Counted from the first letter of the stretch, positions 35,216 through 48,809 are shown. The stretch: DNA of 64,000 nt from Trachythela sp. YZ-2020 (GCA_016169945.1 JADLSH010000318.1:2142501-2206500), one strand, 5' to 3'. Made by a program: numbers and translations. The notes: generated from the letters alone by a model not told the origin.

Positions 35216-35384
35216 TGTTTGTGTCCCTCCGTCAGTCCTTTCAACAATAACATATTCAAACGTATAATCCAGTGAATAAATAACGTCCCATCATAAAATT
35301 GACCTCAAAAATTCAGTTCTAAAATTGCAGTTTCATCGTTTTTCAACTATCAGTTAAAGATTTTTGTCCGTCATCAGTCAGCTG

Positions 35385-35660
35385 TATTAGGCAGCAGATG
35401 GTGGTCAACTTCAGAAATGTTTACACTTTTAGTAAGCATGCTAGCAAATTAAGCTACATCTCTCAATTGACACCGATACCAGAAATGCTTACGTCACACA
35501 ATTTTCAACCCATATAAACATTAGGTTCTATTAGAATAAGGTCTATTCATTCCCCTCCAAATACAAGGCTACTACATAAAACGAAAAGAAATAACATTAT
35601 TTTATCACTCTGATAACTGTCAGTTGACCACCATCTGCTGCATGACAGTGCTTAGTGATA
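35385..35660. mobile_element. MITE copy, 'AGCAGATGGTGGTCAAC' family, both ends clear
   Basis: Left 'ggcagcagatggtggtcaac' and right 'gttgaccaccatctgctgca' are near-perfect inverted ends, followed by 'tgacagtgcttag'. The best preserved of the four copies; no ORF. Confidence 0.65.
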
Positions 35661-36099
35661 CTCCCGCTCCCCCCAGTCCCCCTACTACTGAGGGTTAGGG
35701 CGCGGGGACCACAAACCACCTTTTCACTTCCTCAAGCGACCTTAAAGTGCTACGTCACAATGATGTCAGCGCTGCCAGCACGTGCAGCAAGTGAGTTATA
35801 CAGCAGGGCAATTAATTGTACCTCACTTCCGGTTGCCATGCGCTAAAATGTCACATATGACGCGTATTATATGACATATAAAGTATCACATCAGATTAGT
35901 ACAGTTTTGTATTTTAAAAGCAATCTTATGAATTAGGCGCTAACACACGCACATTTCCGATTTATACGCGCTAAAGCCTTGAAGTTTAGAATGAATACCA
36001 CTTAAATATTTAAGCTAAAATGCCTATCTCTGTTATTCTGCCTAAATATTACGGGGTTGCGAAATTGCGTTAGGAAGATGTCAACCTAGAATGTTAACT

Positions 36100-36830
36100 T
36101 TGTGTATTTGCACAATAGATTGCAAGTCAGAATTAATGTGAGCCAATCAGAGCGCCGTATTTAACCCTCATAACAAAGAGGGCAAAAAGGCCTCTTTGTC
36201 AACGCGAGTACATACTAATATTTATGATTCCGCCTACGCTGGTTTTTCACAAATTTGCACGTAATATTCTCGCTTGTATGCTAGTATAAGCCTGTCTGTT
36301 TAACCCAGTATACGAACTGTAGGTTTTAACCGGGTATTAATTTAATAAAACGGTGATAAAGAGCGTGTATAATTCGAGAGGCGGTCTATATTTTCCCTTT
36401 GCGTCTTATAAACGTTTTGATTGACACGAACAGCCCCGAGTTGAAACCGGCGCTTCTGATTGGTCGCCGGACCGGGGGCAAATTATTATAGGGTTGCATG
36501 TGTGTCGCGTATTTGAATGAAGAGTCGAACACAGACATAAACTTTAAAATTTCACCGCGATTTTGGTTTGGATACACATCAAAGGGATTAAATGTGATAC
36601 TGCAAGGAGACTTATTGAGATTCTAACGTTCTATTTAAACATTTGTGCTGGCTGAAGGAGAATAGGAATTGAATTTATAAACGATACAAGTTCAGACGAG
36701 TTACATTGGTTCGCTTTTGTGTGCTGTTTACGGGAATTGTTGTCTAAAACGCTGCTTTCTTGGGGTGTTTTAAACGAATTTAAGCGCTGTGAGTGAAGGC
36801 TTGAACCGGTAAGCGATACAGTTATATTAT
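36100..36830 (+). promoter_or_regulatory. Possible promoter and 5' untranslated exon of ZMIZ1
   Basis: CpG content rises here relative to flanks. A good splice donor (gaaccg|gtaagcg) lies at about 36809, with no ORF before it. The first ZMIZ1 coding exon begins with untranslated bases after an acceptor at about 48771, so at least one upstream non-coding exon must exist; this is the best candidate by eye. No direct evidence. Confidence 0.3.
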
Positions 36831-39800
36831 TGGTTTTATGTTTTGTTTTTTAAGCGGCAAATAGCGGCTTCAATTTAATATAAAGTTTGGTCTTTGCTGG
36901 CCCGGATATTGTAGCCACTGAAGCGAATTATTGCTGAACTAAACTGTAGTGTAGTGCCTTATTATTTATCTGTGGCCTTCGCTAATTGTAGGGTTAACTC
37001 TGTATTTATATAAGCTAGTTATCATTGTCTTTACTTATTACTAACCGTCGCGCTAACATCAGGATTACCCCAACTTTTGTTTATAAATTTTCGTACAAAT
37101 AGTGAACGGGTAATAATGCCCCGTATATGTGAATTAACAGTGTATTTCTTTTAAATATAAGTAAATAAATCCCCCTGGGGGATTGTGTATGGTCTTTATG
37201 ACTACCCTAGCTCTTTCTCAACCTAAATATTCACCCTATTTCAACAACTATTGCTAGTTGTTTAACATTATAACACGAAAAATGCCCAATAATGTTTACG
37301 CTGTTTACATTTTACCGCGAACATATTTTGTATATGGCGAGGCTAGATTTTTGTCCTCAAAAGACTAATATTTTGTCAATTTTGAGTAAAACAAATGCAA
37401 TTAAATTTTGTTTGTGTTGAAAAGTAGTATTTATGGTTAGTTTACTGTTGATATATGCTCAAATCGAGTGTGAAATTTATGGGTATTATATTCAAGTTTA
37501 TAGCACGCTCGAAAATACATATGATCATTTCACCCCTTCAACTAAGTCCTAAAATGTAGGTGGCGAATTATCAAATATAGCTTAAAGATTATGCTGCATT
37601 TATCTAGCTTACACAACGCTTATATTTTAAACTTTTGTGCATTTAAACCACATATAACAAGCAATCTATAGCGTCTTATATATATATACAGCATTCTACT
37701 TCATTTTCTATGCTTCGGCGAAACTCAAAATATTCGGCATTCAATTTTCGATTGCACAATTCCGGCTTTGCAGACATTTTTGCAAGCAAATCAAACCGGT
37801 ATGTATGCGTTTAAACTAGCTTTATATTAATTCTCCAATGAAAAATGCCAGGATTGCGTTTTGTATTAAAGTGCAATGCGAAGTGTAATATTACGCTTTA
37901 TATGTACAATTTCTTGCATTTTATATTCTTGCAATAGATTGTTATATAGTTTCAAAATTAGTACTTTCAATATAAGCTTATAGATTTCAATTCCGAGATT
38001 TTACTATAAAAAAATTCCAAATTGAAAATGGCTTCCAAATTTTAGGGCATATTTTCATCGAATTTTTTGCACACAGCTGCTCCACTTTATGCTAAATTTT
38101 TGCCTTCAAACTTCCATACACAAGCTCTAAACTCTATTGTAATTATTTGTAAATATACTTAAAAGTTTACACTCTTAAATTGGCCTACTTTAAAGTGATA
38201 ATTTGTGTCTAAAGTTTCGATATATAGTGTTTATTTGAAGGTCTCCCCTTTGAAATTTGAATATGTCTTGTTCCCAACCACGAATTTTTGTGGTCAAAAG
38301 CCAAAAAAAAGCCCATTTCCCTCCCCCCCCAATATGAGACCTAAAACTGCTGTACAATTAAAGCTAACAAAAGTATAGTTCAAATGCTTGCTTCCGCGCT
38401 AAATTACTGTTTTAAGCTCAAATTTCTGAAATTTCTAGCCTATAATTTGCTGGTCCTCAAAGTGTGTAAAAAAATACTAAAAAATATGAAAGAGAATTTA
38501 TGCAATTTCCTGTTTAGATGACACGCTGCGCTGTATTAGCCAATCAAAAAGCTTGTTCGCGCTTGTATTATACAATTCAGGCTATCTTGTTACCTTTTTC
38601 TGTCAATCAAATCAAAATTTATTAAGAAAGACTATTTAATATACACTAAATACAATTAAGCATAATACTAATACTATTACATTACAACATTGTATCTTAT
38701 ACTTGGTATATAGCTACAATTAAACTTAATCTATATCATAATAGCACTGTTTATAAGCACTAAACAATAATAATATGTCTGCTGTATAAGGATATAAATT
38801 CAATACTTGAATCTACTATTATTTTCTGAAGTGTTACTAAGGGTTACATATTTTTGACTGGGTATACATGGTATTCAGTATAGATTTCTTACGTGAAGGG
38901 TTGTCAGGTTGTTTACGCTGGCAAGCATATTTGGTTTTAAGACTAATATATGATCAAGAGGATACCCTGTATTTCAAATTTGAGGTTCCAGTGTGGGCAG
39001 TATTCTATGATAAGTTGCCACGGTTTGTGTGTACCTGAAAAAGTATACACTGTTTCTATTCAAGCAAAGGCCTTTTGTGAGGAGGTGTACAATCAAGTGT
39101 TTTTAATCTTTTTCACTAGTATGTAAGGATACAATCATATCGACACTGAATATAAAACTCTGGAATGGACAAACTAGCTGATAATCATGAGCCGATTAGT
39201 TGGTTATATCAGTAATCGTTAACACATAATTGGAGTGAAAACTTAAGCACTGCAATGAGCAATTTATAAATGTAAAATTAATCGGCTTGAGACGATTAAT
39301 CTGGCTATTATACCTTGTGATCAGCTACTGATCAATCGAATCAGATAATCTGCAATTTGTAGTGGTCGGCTCATCTCTAATGGGAAATGGATGAAAATGC
39401 AGTTTTGTTACTTTACTTTCTTTCAACAAATACTGAATTTGCAGGCTGGCAATGAAAACTACTTATTTAGAATGTGTTTATTTATTTATTTATTCATTTG
39501 TCACACACATAAGAGATATACATTTACATAGAATTATAACAATTAACAATAACAATAACTAGAAACGTTGTGACAGGAGAAGAAAACAGAAACTAAATTC
39601 CAATTGATATTCGACCCTTAACAATTAATGGATATACGAGAACTAAGAAGACAAACATGCACGAACATAACACAGAGTACAACTTAACATATAGGATACT
39701 GTACAACAATTTTAGAGTATAATTATCTATGGTGGTATGTAGGTAGACAGTTTGACTTTGTAATAAGAGTGTAGATGGTGCTTGAAGATCTGTAGGGAAT

Positions 39801-40530
39801 GGGTGGCTTTGATGTTCGGTGGCAGATGCTACTGTTTTGTATGCAAAGCATATTTGGAAATGGTCAATAGCAAGGTAGAGCTAGGAAAGAGTTACAAATC
39901 AAATCATCCACTTTCAAATGGTAATTTAATAGCATTTTGTGCTCTTGCAAAGCAACTTGAGTTTTTCCTGTGCTGATGGATTTTATCCAAAAAGCATGAT
40001 CTCAGGAAGTCAGGTGACATTCAGGCCATGTAAATATCAAATGACAACAAATATTTGTGTTATGTAATATCATATATCCAAGGTAGGCAAGTCACCGTAC
40101 CCTTTTTCACAAATGAACAAATTGAGTTATTATACATTGTAATGAATTATTGTGGCCCTGCTAGAAAAACTAAAGCTCTGTTTACACTGGATTGGATGAA
40201 TTTGAATCTGATGCTAATTTGTACAAATTTGCTTTTCAAGTTGCCGCACAGAGCACCACATGGGACCCTGGACGCCTGAAACCAGGCAAATTTGAGCACA
40301 GCTAATGGTATAAATTTCCATGTGAACAGATGGAACAAGACAAATTTGTGGTTCTGATTTTGCCCGATCTTGTATGAATGTAATCTGAAGGGCATTCAAG
40401 AGAACTCTTTTTCGACATTAAGTTTAAAGTTGCTCTTTCAGACCAAGTTAACCGTGTTGAAATCATAGAAGCCATTATTACCAGATTATCTACTAATAAG
40501 ACTGCATCAGACTCGTGGTGTTTTTGTGCA
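36831..40530. other. AT-rich non-coding stretch, presumed ZMIZ1 first intron
   Basis: No gene seen. Around 39000-39120 are words of the 'ttcgagcgaagg' fold-back neighbourhood. At 39475-39560 a TTTA-rich tract starts a probable retroelement 3' end. The stretch 40170-40400 shares words (gagcacagctaa, gaacagatggaac) with 47930-48000, probably an old dispersed repeat. Confidence 0.45.
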
Positions 40531-40535
40531 CGTTC

Positions 40536-41116
40536 CATACAATAACATTTGGAAATTCTACACTTTTGTGCAAAAACTTCTCATGGCAACAAATTTATAC
40601 ATACTATAAATACATAGCAACTGTAATCATTGTACTTTAATGGAATTCAGGCAACTTACTGTCTATAGCAATAGCCTGGTGATCATGTGGCAATGTTTCC
40701 TAAGTTGATGAGAAACTGCAGTACTAATTCCATACAATAACATTTGGAAATTCTACACTTTTGTGCAAAAACTTCTCATGGCAACACATTTATACATACT
40801 TTATATACATAGCAACTGTAATCATAGTACTTTAATGGAATTCAGGCAACTTACTGTCTATAGCAATAGCCTGGTGATCATGTGGCAATGTTTCCTAAGT
40901 TGATGAGAAACTGCAGTACTAATTCCATACAATAACGTTTGGAAATTCTACACTTTTGTGCAAAAACTTCTCATGGCAACAAATTTATACATACTATAAA
41001 TACATAGCAACTGTAATCATTGTAATTTAATGGAATTCAGTCAATTTACTATCTATAGCAATAGCCTGGTGATCATGTAGCAATGTTTCCTAAGTTGATG
41101 AGAAACTGCAGTACTA
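40536..41116 (+). repeat. About 193-bp tandem repeat, three units
   Basis: Units start near 40536, 40729 and 40925. Each contains 'ttctacacttttgtgcaaaa' and 'gatgagaaactgcagtacta', more than 95% alike by eye. Confidence 0.9.
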
Positions 41117-41230
41117 CTATAGTGTGGTGCCAGTCTAGGTAATGTCTATACACGATAAGCTGCAGGTCTTATAGCTGTATACTGGTATAGATATACAAAT
41201 ACAGAACTGATGTATATCAGGGAATTTGTA

Positions 41231-41608
41231 GTAGTTCTCAGGGTTCTCCACAGTTGTGAGCGGGGCAGGTACAAGAGGTATCTGAAAAGGTAAGCGTCCC
41301 GTAGCACCAGAGGCGCGACAAACCCCTAGGTGGGTCTGGGGGGATCATAAAGTCTCCGAAATGCCATTTCCTGCATTTTGAGGGAAGATTTAAGCTTTTA
41401 TAGAATTCTAAAGATTATAACAATAAAACACCATATCAATTATAAAACACCGTATCAATTATAAAACACCCCGCTGTTTTTACACAAAACTGTGTTTACA
41501 ACAAAATGCCTTTACACAAACTTTAGGATTCTCCAGGCGGTAATCAGTAGTGGTGGAAACGGTAAATTTACCGTTTACCGCCTGATCAGGAGAACCCTGA
41601 GTTCTACA
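41231..41608. mobile_element. Fold-back/MITE with 'CTCAGGGTTCTCC' ends
   Basis: Left 'gtagttctcagggttctcc' is inverted at the right end (ggagaaccctgagttctac). The interior has no coding capacity. Confidence 0.6.
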
Positions 41609-41734
41609 CTTCTACTTACTGTATATACCTTCTGTTCTGATAACTCCATTTGTTTGTGCAAGCTTGTATGCATTTCAAGATTGCTACATGTACACCTAGT
41701 CAAGTGAGAAGTGTTCAAACATTAACAGTACTAG

Positions 41735-42215
41735 GCCCCTGTGTATATGAGCCCTACATGAAGGGCTGGCCCTCCTAGGCGAGATCCTGTGTGCTAATAG
41801 AAATCCCTATTAAAGATTGTTTTCGTTTATATGAGAGGAGGGCCAGCCCTCCTAGACGAGATCTAGCTATTGTTTACCCAAGATTTCGCCTAGTAGGGCT
41901 GGAGATTTCCCATATAAATGCAACAGGGAGGCTAGACAGGGAGGGCTAGCCCTCCTAGTAGGGCTGAGTAAAAACTTGCCGTATCTGTGTCAAACTCCAC
42001 TTTTTGAAGTCATTTTAAATTTGAATATTTAGTTTTAGAACAATATTCAATTGTCTGCTGGTTTTTAGTCGAAAAATTTGCTCGGCAAAATATGGTTTTG
42101 GACTTCGTAAGAAAATAAATGAGTTGTAGGGAAGCCATTTAATGGTGAAAATCAGCCCTACTGGTAGGGTAGGGCTAGCCCTTCATGGAGGGCTCATGTA
42201 AACGAGGGTAATGTG
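41735..42215. mobile_element. Fold-back element with 'GAGCCCTACATGAAGGGCT' ends
   Basis: Left 'tgagccctacatgaagggct' and right 'agcccttcatggagggctca' are inverted. Interior 'ggccagccctcctag' words also recur in both orientations. Non-coding. Confidence 0.6.
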
Positions 42216-42767
42216 CCTGCAAAAATGCATCGTATTTTAGGTTTTCAGAGCTAATATTTAGAAAATGTCAGAATATAAAAAGGTGCCTGCACAAATCCAA
42301 AAAGTGCCTGCGAGCAGCGCTCCTGCGCTTGCGCATTTTAATGATACCTGAAGATAGATCTAGAACACATGACTTGATAATAGCGTGACAAATTAATCCA
42401 AACACTTGATACCCAATAAATATTCCTAATACCACTTCAACTTAAGATGATGTGATTTGTGCCAGGTATCTTCCAGAGACCATACAGGAAGAATTTTCTA
42501 CATTCTGGTTATAACCGAATCTTAGCCAGATACTGTTTCAATTAAGTATCTTTAAGATACTCTAGAGTCTAGATAGTATAGTATTTATAAGACTAATAGT
42601 GTTAATGAAGTCTTAGTCAGTTGTATTATTTGCTTGGTGCATTTCTTCACATCTAGCCACAAATTTCTGCCATTGATTTTATATCTCTAAATTGTAAAGT
42701 ATAATAACACTATAATATATCTGTTGGGGTGTTGGTGGCCATTGCTGGATTTTGAGAGGAGATGCGC

Positions 42768-42906
42768 ACCTCCCCTGGGATCGGTTTTCACCTCCCCTGG
42801 AAATTTATACACCTCCCCTGGAAATTTATACACCTCCCCTGGAAATTTATGCACCTCCCCTGGAAATTTATACACCTCCCCTGGAAATTTATGCACCTCC
42901 CCTTGA
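42768..42906 (+). repeat. 24-bp minisatellite (six units)
   Basis: Units of 'cacctcccctggaaatttat' plus four bases (acac/gcac). Both strands stay open by chance because the unit length is divisible by three; not a gene. Confidence 0.9.
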
Positions 42907-43189
42907 GTGAAATGATGGGTCAAAGTCAAAATTTAATATTGAATAATAGCATAACCATTACAACCAACTTGTCAAGTTTGATCGCACACAATTTCAATTG
43001 GATGAGTCAATAATGCATAATATACAATCATAATACATAAATACAACATTACATCACATACAGAAAGTCACATTTTTTACTTCAGGGTTGTACGTCTTAA
43101 ACCCTAAAATCCAGGGGCCCACCCACGCAGCACCTCCCCTAACATTTTTTCCACCTCCCCAGCATGTACACCAAAATCGGGCCTTGTTG

Positions 43190-43855
43190 GTGGCACAGTG
43201 GTTAATGTATGTGCCTTTCACCTCCGTCGCTGGGGTTCGATTCCTGCAATATGTAGTCCTCTGATTACAATTTCACCTCAGTCACATGTGAGAAGAATGC
43301 TTCTGGTTTGACCCTATGAAACACCACAAGTTTTCTTCGGGTATTCCAGTTTCCTCCTGTAGTAACACTGGACCAATAAGGCAAGGCTCTTACTAGACCT
43401 GTAGGGAGAACAGTTTAGAACTGATAGAGCTATCCAGTATAAACAGAGTTAGGTTTCCTCCTGTGGTAACACTGGGCGAATAAGGCAAGGCTCTTACTAG
43501 ACCTGTAGGGAGAACAGTTTAGAACTGATAGAGCTATCCAGTATAAACAGAGTTAGGTTTCCTCCTACAGTAACACTGGGCAAATAAGAGAAGGCTCTTA
43601 CTGGACCTCTAGGGAGAACAGTTTAGAACTGATAGAGCTATCCAGTATAAATAAATAAAATTAGTTTAGTTTAGGTTTCCTCCTGTAGTAACACCGGATC
43701 AATAAGGGAAGGTTACTAGGGCTCTTGGAAGAACAGGTTAGAACTGATAGAGCTATCCAATATAAATAGAGTTAGTTTAGTTTAGGTTTCCTCCTGTAGT
43801 AACACTGGACCAATAAAGATAGCCCTTACTGAGCCTTCAGGAAAACAGTTTAGCC
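43190..43855 (+). repeat. Full SINE family 1 copy with tRNA head and five tail units
   Basis: The head has box A 'tggcacagtggtt' and box B 'ggttcgattcc' (43234-43244). The shared body follows ('tcacatgtgagaagaatgct', 'gttttcttcgggtattccag'), then about five tandem tail units with 'gaacagtttagaactgatag'. This is the reference copy that links tRNA head to the satellite unit. Confidence 0.85.
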
Positions 43856-43904
43856 TTGTCATTTAATCTTATCAATTGCAATATTACCTCCCTGATCTAA
43901 TGAT

Positions 43905-44050
43905 CCCAACCCACCCTGTCAACTTTTTCTGTGGGAGGAGTACCCAGAGAAAACCCATGACTTTCAGCATGTGTTGACTAACTCATTTACATGAATAAAG
44001 TCCTGAGCAAGAATCCAACTCACAATCTCAGAGGTGAAAGGTATTTGACT
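43905..44050 (-). repeat. SINE family 2 fragment
   Basis: Minus-strand copy sharing 'gtggg(a)ggagtacccagag', 'aaacccatgactttc' and 'gagcaagaatccaactcaca' with 49195-49390 and 58085-58410. Confidence 0.6.
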
Positions 44051-46480
44051 TTTGCCTTACCAAAACCCTTTAAACCTAAAATCCAATCCTTCTAAACTTA
44101 AAGCCGATCTTCAAAAATCCACCCCACATTTGTGGCTTTTCCCCCTCAATATTTCTAAAGGGCAGGTGTAAATCGTATTTGCTTGTCAATCAAATTTGAT
44201 GTATAATAAGATAGCAGCTGGCATTAGCCAATCAAAAGACAGGCCTTAAGTGAGAGTTTGTAAACATTGCAAGGATTTGCATATACTTTGTGTTATAGTT
44301 TGTGTATTCCATGGTCATTGCAGTTTAATTTCAAGTCCCTGCATTTCATTTTATTCTATAGTCTATAATCACATGTTTATGTTATGCCCTACTGATTAGG
44401 TGTGACTATAAATTTCCCATATTTTTGGATAAAAACACAATGTGGTTTTGCAATTTCAAGATGTCAGTTCAGGGTTTATATTTGAATGCCACTTATCGAC
44501 CAATGGCTCAATGCGAATGTCAAATTTCGACCAATCATTTGCAGCATTGAATGACAGCATTTGGTTTTGACATGAGTTGTTATCAAATATGAGTAATTAG
44601 CACACTGCTACTGCATGTGCATCCATGGAAATGGGTTAGTAGCTCAAACATTTTCAGTAATATAGTGTTGCTTATATACTATTTTGCATCTTTTGCAGAT
44701 TTTAATAGAGGGACATCGCAAGTAATTATTCTCAAAAGCTGAAGATATTTGTAGTGGTTTGAGTTGTGTTATAAATTGAAACAAAATTTCAACAAGGATC
44801 TACTACAGGTGCAGTGAGTCTTAAAAATTTAAAGAATATTGTTGTTGTGTTCTAGTAGTATTGTAATTTATTTTCAAGTTAAGTGCTGAAAAAAAGTGCT
44901 GTTTTGGCCTAAGTGTCAAGCAATCCCTTGCATGTATGTTATGTAGTGCGATTGGGTTTATAAACTGCAGTATTTTTTGTTGCCTCGACTGTAGCCCCTA
45001 CTGAAAAAAAGTTGGAGAAAAGTGGGCCATAAAATTCCTACAAATAATTGTTGTGTTATTGTAGTATATTGTATTTGATTTGAAGTAGTGTTGTTTGTGA
45101 TTAAGTGTCTGCCTTCCCCTCTGCTATTATATAGTGAAAGTGTTATTGCATTGCTTATATGCTGTGGCATTGTAATTAGATGCTGAGGGCAGATTCAATA
45201 ATATGATGTTGTACCAATTGTTTGAGTTTAAATCCCCTCCCCTATTATTTAGCGTAAGTAAGTTAGTTTGTAGCAACATTATACATGTGGTGTAAGAACT
45301 CTGGTAAATTAACTTTAGATGATGCTACACTGAGCTTGAAAAATTGCTTGACCGCTGTGGGTATCAAACCCCTGAACTTTAGTTTGTTTGTTTGTCCAAT
45401 GCCCTACTAACAGAACCGAAAGCAGACTTGGCCCCCCGTAGCTTCTTCAAAATCAGATTCTCTCAATGAATCTGCAAGTATGATTTCATTACAGGTTAAC
45501 CTTGTGTGGTATTCAACCCTTGTTGATATTGTATGCCAATGTTATGTATTGTATCTGTATGATCGTCTCTCATTCAAAACACAAGTTAAAAAGGTTATAA
45601 AGTATAAAATTATTGTACATGAGTGTACGAGGCGTAAAGCTTGCCAGTAGTTCCTCCCCCCATCCCTCCGATAAAAATCCAGAAAATACCTCAGGAAATT
45701 CAATTGTTAATGTTGATATTGTATTGCAATCTATGATGGTCTCTTATTCATTCAAAATGCAAGTTACAAAAGTTATAAAAGTACGAAATTTTTGTACATA
45801 GGTATACATGGTGCAAGGCTTGAGGGTGATTCCCCCCCCCCCGCCCCCCTACAAAGATCCAGAAAACCCCATGCAGGAAATTCTGAAAATTATTGCATAA
45901 CTTTTATTTAAATGAAAGTAATGCTCCACTTCACTGTAAAGGTTAAATCAGGTCAGAAACATATATTGTGTTGCAAACTTAATCCGTATGTCTATCATTA
46001 TTTAAAATTTCTCATGCATATCTTTGTTGGGATTAAACCAATTTCCACGCACGAAACAGATTAAAAAACAATTCCACATGTTTCTAGCAAAGGCCCTTTT
46101 GTGGCTACTAACTTCCTGATGAAGGGTCTTCGCTTGAAAGTTTTTGAATCTTTTTCAAGCAGTTCAAACACAAACGACGGCAGTTTATTGGGAGGTATAT
46201 TGTAAAATACTTATACCTACAATGGTCCCTTGTACCTTATGTTGACCTATGTTTGAGACAATTTCAACACAGCCATTGGCAGCTTAGAGTAGTTGGTTCT
46301 CGGCGTGGTATAGGGGTGGTCTATTGAATATTAGGTTCCAGTGTAGATATAACGATAGAATATAGCTTAATAGTTACTTCGACGTTTTGAGCGAAGGCCC
46401 TTCGTCTGGAAGTCAGTAGATACATACGTCTTTTGTCTAAGTATTTGATTCTCGCTATAACCTAAACTTTAAAACCTCGT
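44051..46480. other. Non-coding stretch of the ZMIZ1 upstream region
   Basis: No gene. A roughly 190-bp degenerate direct duplication covers about 45500-45890 (both copies have 'gttataaa', 'gta(c)gaa' and 'gatccagaaaa' words, ending in C-rich runs). A 'ttcgagcgaagg' fold-back copy sits at 46330-46440. Confidence 0.45.
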
Positions 46481-46484
46481 CTAC

Positions 46485-46655
46485 TCGAGGGGCAAATCAC
46501 TGATTTAAATCTCGTACACCTTCAGAAAAATCACCAAAAAAAATCACAAAAATATAGAAAAATGTCAAAAAAAAATCGGGGGGAATCACAAAAAAAATCA
46601 CATGATTTTTTAATCTCGTACACTCTTTAGGAGTGATTTGCCCCTCGCACCTACT
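46485..46655. mobile_element. Short fold-back element with 'CGAGGGGCAAATCAC' ends
   Basis: Left 'cgaggggcaaatcactgatt' and right 'gagtgatttgcccctcg' are inverted. The middle is A-rich with repeated 'aaatcac(c)aaaaa' and 'aatctcgtacac' in both arms. Confidence 0.7.
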
Positions 46656-46799
46656 GTACTACGTGTATGTCAAAACCACTGCCTATACTGAGAACCAAGC
46701 GTTTTCTAGTACAAGGTATATACATGAATTTTAAGAACGTGTGGTGGCAGTGGCAGTGCCCCTCTAGGTAGCGTCTATACAATAAGCTTCGGAGCTTTT

Positions 46800-46930
46800 A
46801 GTCTTTAGGATCAATCTACTCTACTAACTTCCAGACGAAGGGCCTTCGCTCGAAACGTCGAAGTTCTTGTTGATTTTTCAGGTAGATTGATCCTAAACTC
46901 AAAAGACCCGAAGCTTTATCAATTTAAGAG
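46800..46930. repeat. 'Cttcgacgtttcgagcgaagg' fold-back family copy
   Basis: Contains 'cagacgaagggccttcgctc', 'gaaacgtcgaagttcttg' and 'tttttcaggtagattgatcc'. Other copies or parts: 46330-46440, 50650-50745, 53730-53910, 57683-57872 and the flanks of the hAT MITE at 8700 and 9180. Confidence 0.6.
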
Positions 46931-46960
46931 TGTGTATTGGGCTGACAACCAGACATAAGG

Positions 46961-47036
46961 ACCTCGTAGCGCAGTTGGCAGAGCATTGACTAGCAAACCA
47001 AAGGTCACCTGTTTGATTCCCACTGCGTCTGCGGTC
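46961..47036 (+). repeat. tRNA-like sequence (tRNA-Ala-type, pseudogene or SINE head)
   Basis: Box A 'tagcgcagttggcagagca' and box B-like 'gtttgattcc' are present with tRNA spacing, and an AGC triplet falls in the anticodon loop region. The acceptor stem pairs poorly and box B has lost its consensus C, so a working tRNA is unlikely. Confidence 0.45.
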
Positions 47037-48289
47037 TAGCAATTTTTCAACTTGCCCGATATAGAGCAAGTAGCAATCATTAAATTTAAAATATATGATT
47101 TATTGTCGTATAGCGAACACATAAACTTCTAACCACTGGCATTCATTGGTTCTCAGCATAGCGAGAATCTAGCTCAAAGTACTTGTATTGAAAGAGTCAT
47201 AGCCTTCAATGACCGCCTACATATAGCATTACTATATTACTGTCTATAGCAATCATATAATAGTAATATTCAAGCAGGTTTTAGTCAAGCCTTTCGATTT
47301 TCTAACAGGTCGTATTGTTTCGTCTCTCTCACTTCACCCGGGGCCGTATTATCAAAAATCATTAACCTCATTGATAATTCATAGCATTCATTCACTGACA
47401 CTTTCGAAGAGGCTTAAGTTTTGGCAGGAATCAAAGCAATTATACTTCACACTTTTAAACTATTGACACATTCCTGCGACATGAATATGAAGAGTGTCCT
47501 GTTGCTGGTTTTCAGAATTCGCTGGCAAACATTGCAGATAGTGTAAGGTTATATATTTGTTGTGATTTAGCAGTCGTATTATTGTCTATCCGGCTTTGTT
47601 TGTCATAATATTTAACTCGTGTTTGCGAACAAATTGGATAATATTTTTATACTATATGTAGTTTGTTTTACTTCAAGCCAGATTCAAGGTGTACAATTCT
47701 CGTAAATTCACCGGTTGACGATACTGGAATCGTGCACAACAGCTAGTGTTAACAAATGTGTAACATGTTTTAGCAACAATTAACACTTCTCAGTCTTTGT
47801 TTGTATTTAAATTGTATTTAAATTTTCGCCTTTTAGTTAGTCGTGTGAAACCCTGTTCATAGGGGAACGGACGAATTCAGAATGCTATACTCAAACTTTC
47901 GCGTTCACATGGAGCGCATGAACCCGGACGATTTCGAGCACAGCTAACCGGACGAATTCCCGCGTGAACAAATGGAACCAGACGAATGGAAGCACGGCTT
48001 CAAATTCGTCCGGTCACGTTGTCTTACTAAAGCTGTACTCTTGAAATAGCGTCTAAAATCGGCTGTTTTCTGCTATGCGGAACCGTACGCAAATTTGTCC
48101 GATTTCATTTGTTCACACGGGATGTTCACAATGTCAATGTTTCCTGGCAATGGCGGGCACTAGGACGAGGGTGGTCAGAATATGCTGCAAAGGGTTAGAA
48201 TATGTTGGCAAACTAAATTCTCACCCCTAATGCTAGTCGCGAAATGTCCGCCACTGCCTCCTGGCTTTAAGAAACAATTTTTCCTGGTT

Positions 48290-48745
48290 TGTCCACCTTC
48301 ATGAAACTTGGCTGAGAAACAATGTTTCCTTGTCTTTGCCCCCCTCAGGAAACATGTTTGGGAGACAATGTTTCCTGGCTTTACGAAACTATGTTTCCTG
48401 GTTTGTCTACCTCGGGAAACATGTTTGGGAGACAATGTTTCCTGGCTTTACGAAACTATGTTTCCTGGTTTGTCCACCTTCAGGTCAGGAAACATGTTTG
48501 GGAAACAATGTTTCCTGAGGTAGACAAGGCTTTACGAAACTATGTTTCCTGGTTTGCCCACCTCAGGAAACATGTTTGGGAGACAATGTTTACTAGTTTT
48601 AGGTGTGTTTCCTGCTTTTTCCACGTTCAGGAAGCATAGCTAATGAACAAAGTTTCCTAGTTTTAGGAAACTATGTTTCCTGGTTTGTCCACCTTCAGGA
48701 AGCATAGCCAATGAACAATGTTTCCTGGTTTGTCCAGGGCTTTAA
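48290..48745 (+). repeat. Minisatellite just upstream of the first ZMIZ1 coding exon
   Basis: About seven units of 60-65 bp built on 'gaaacatgtttgggagacaa', 'tgtttcctggctttacgaaa' and 'ctatgtttcctggtttgtc'. It ends about 25 bp before the acceptor of the first coding exon. Open frames here are a repeat artefact. Confidence 0.9.
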
Positions 48746-48809
48746 GCTCAACTATGTTTTTTTATTTTCTAGATAACGGGCATGAGATAACACCAAAGGC
48801 ATCCTCACG

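Noticed and set aside
36386..36577. 63-residue minus frame
   Set aside because: No motif, no neighbouring exon structure; near a CpG-rich likely promoter.
42687..43013. 80-83-residue repeat proteins on both strands
   Set aside because: A 24-bp unit is divisible by three, so all frames stay open by chance.
46961..47036. Functional tRNA-Ala
   Set aside because: Box B and acceptor stem are degraded; more likely a SINE head or pseudogene.
48175..48639. Overlapping 62-105-residue frames on both strands
   Set aside because: Products of the roughly 62-bp minisatellite.
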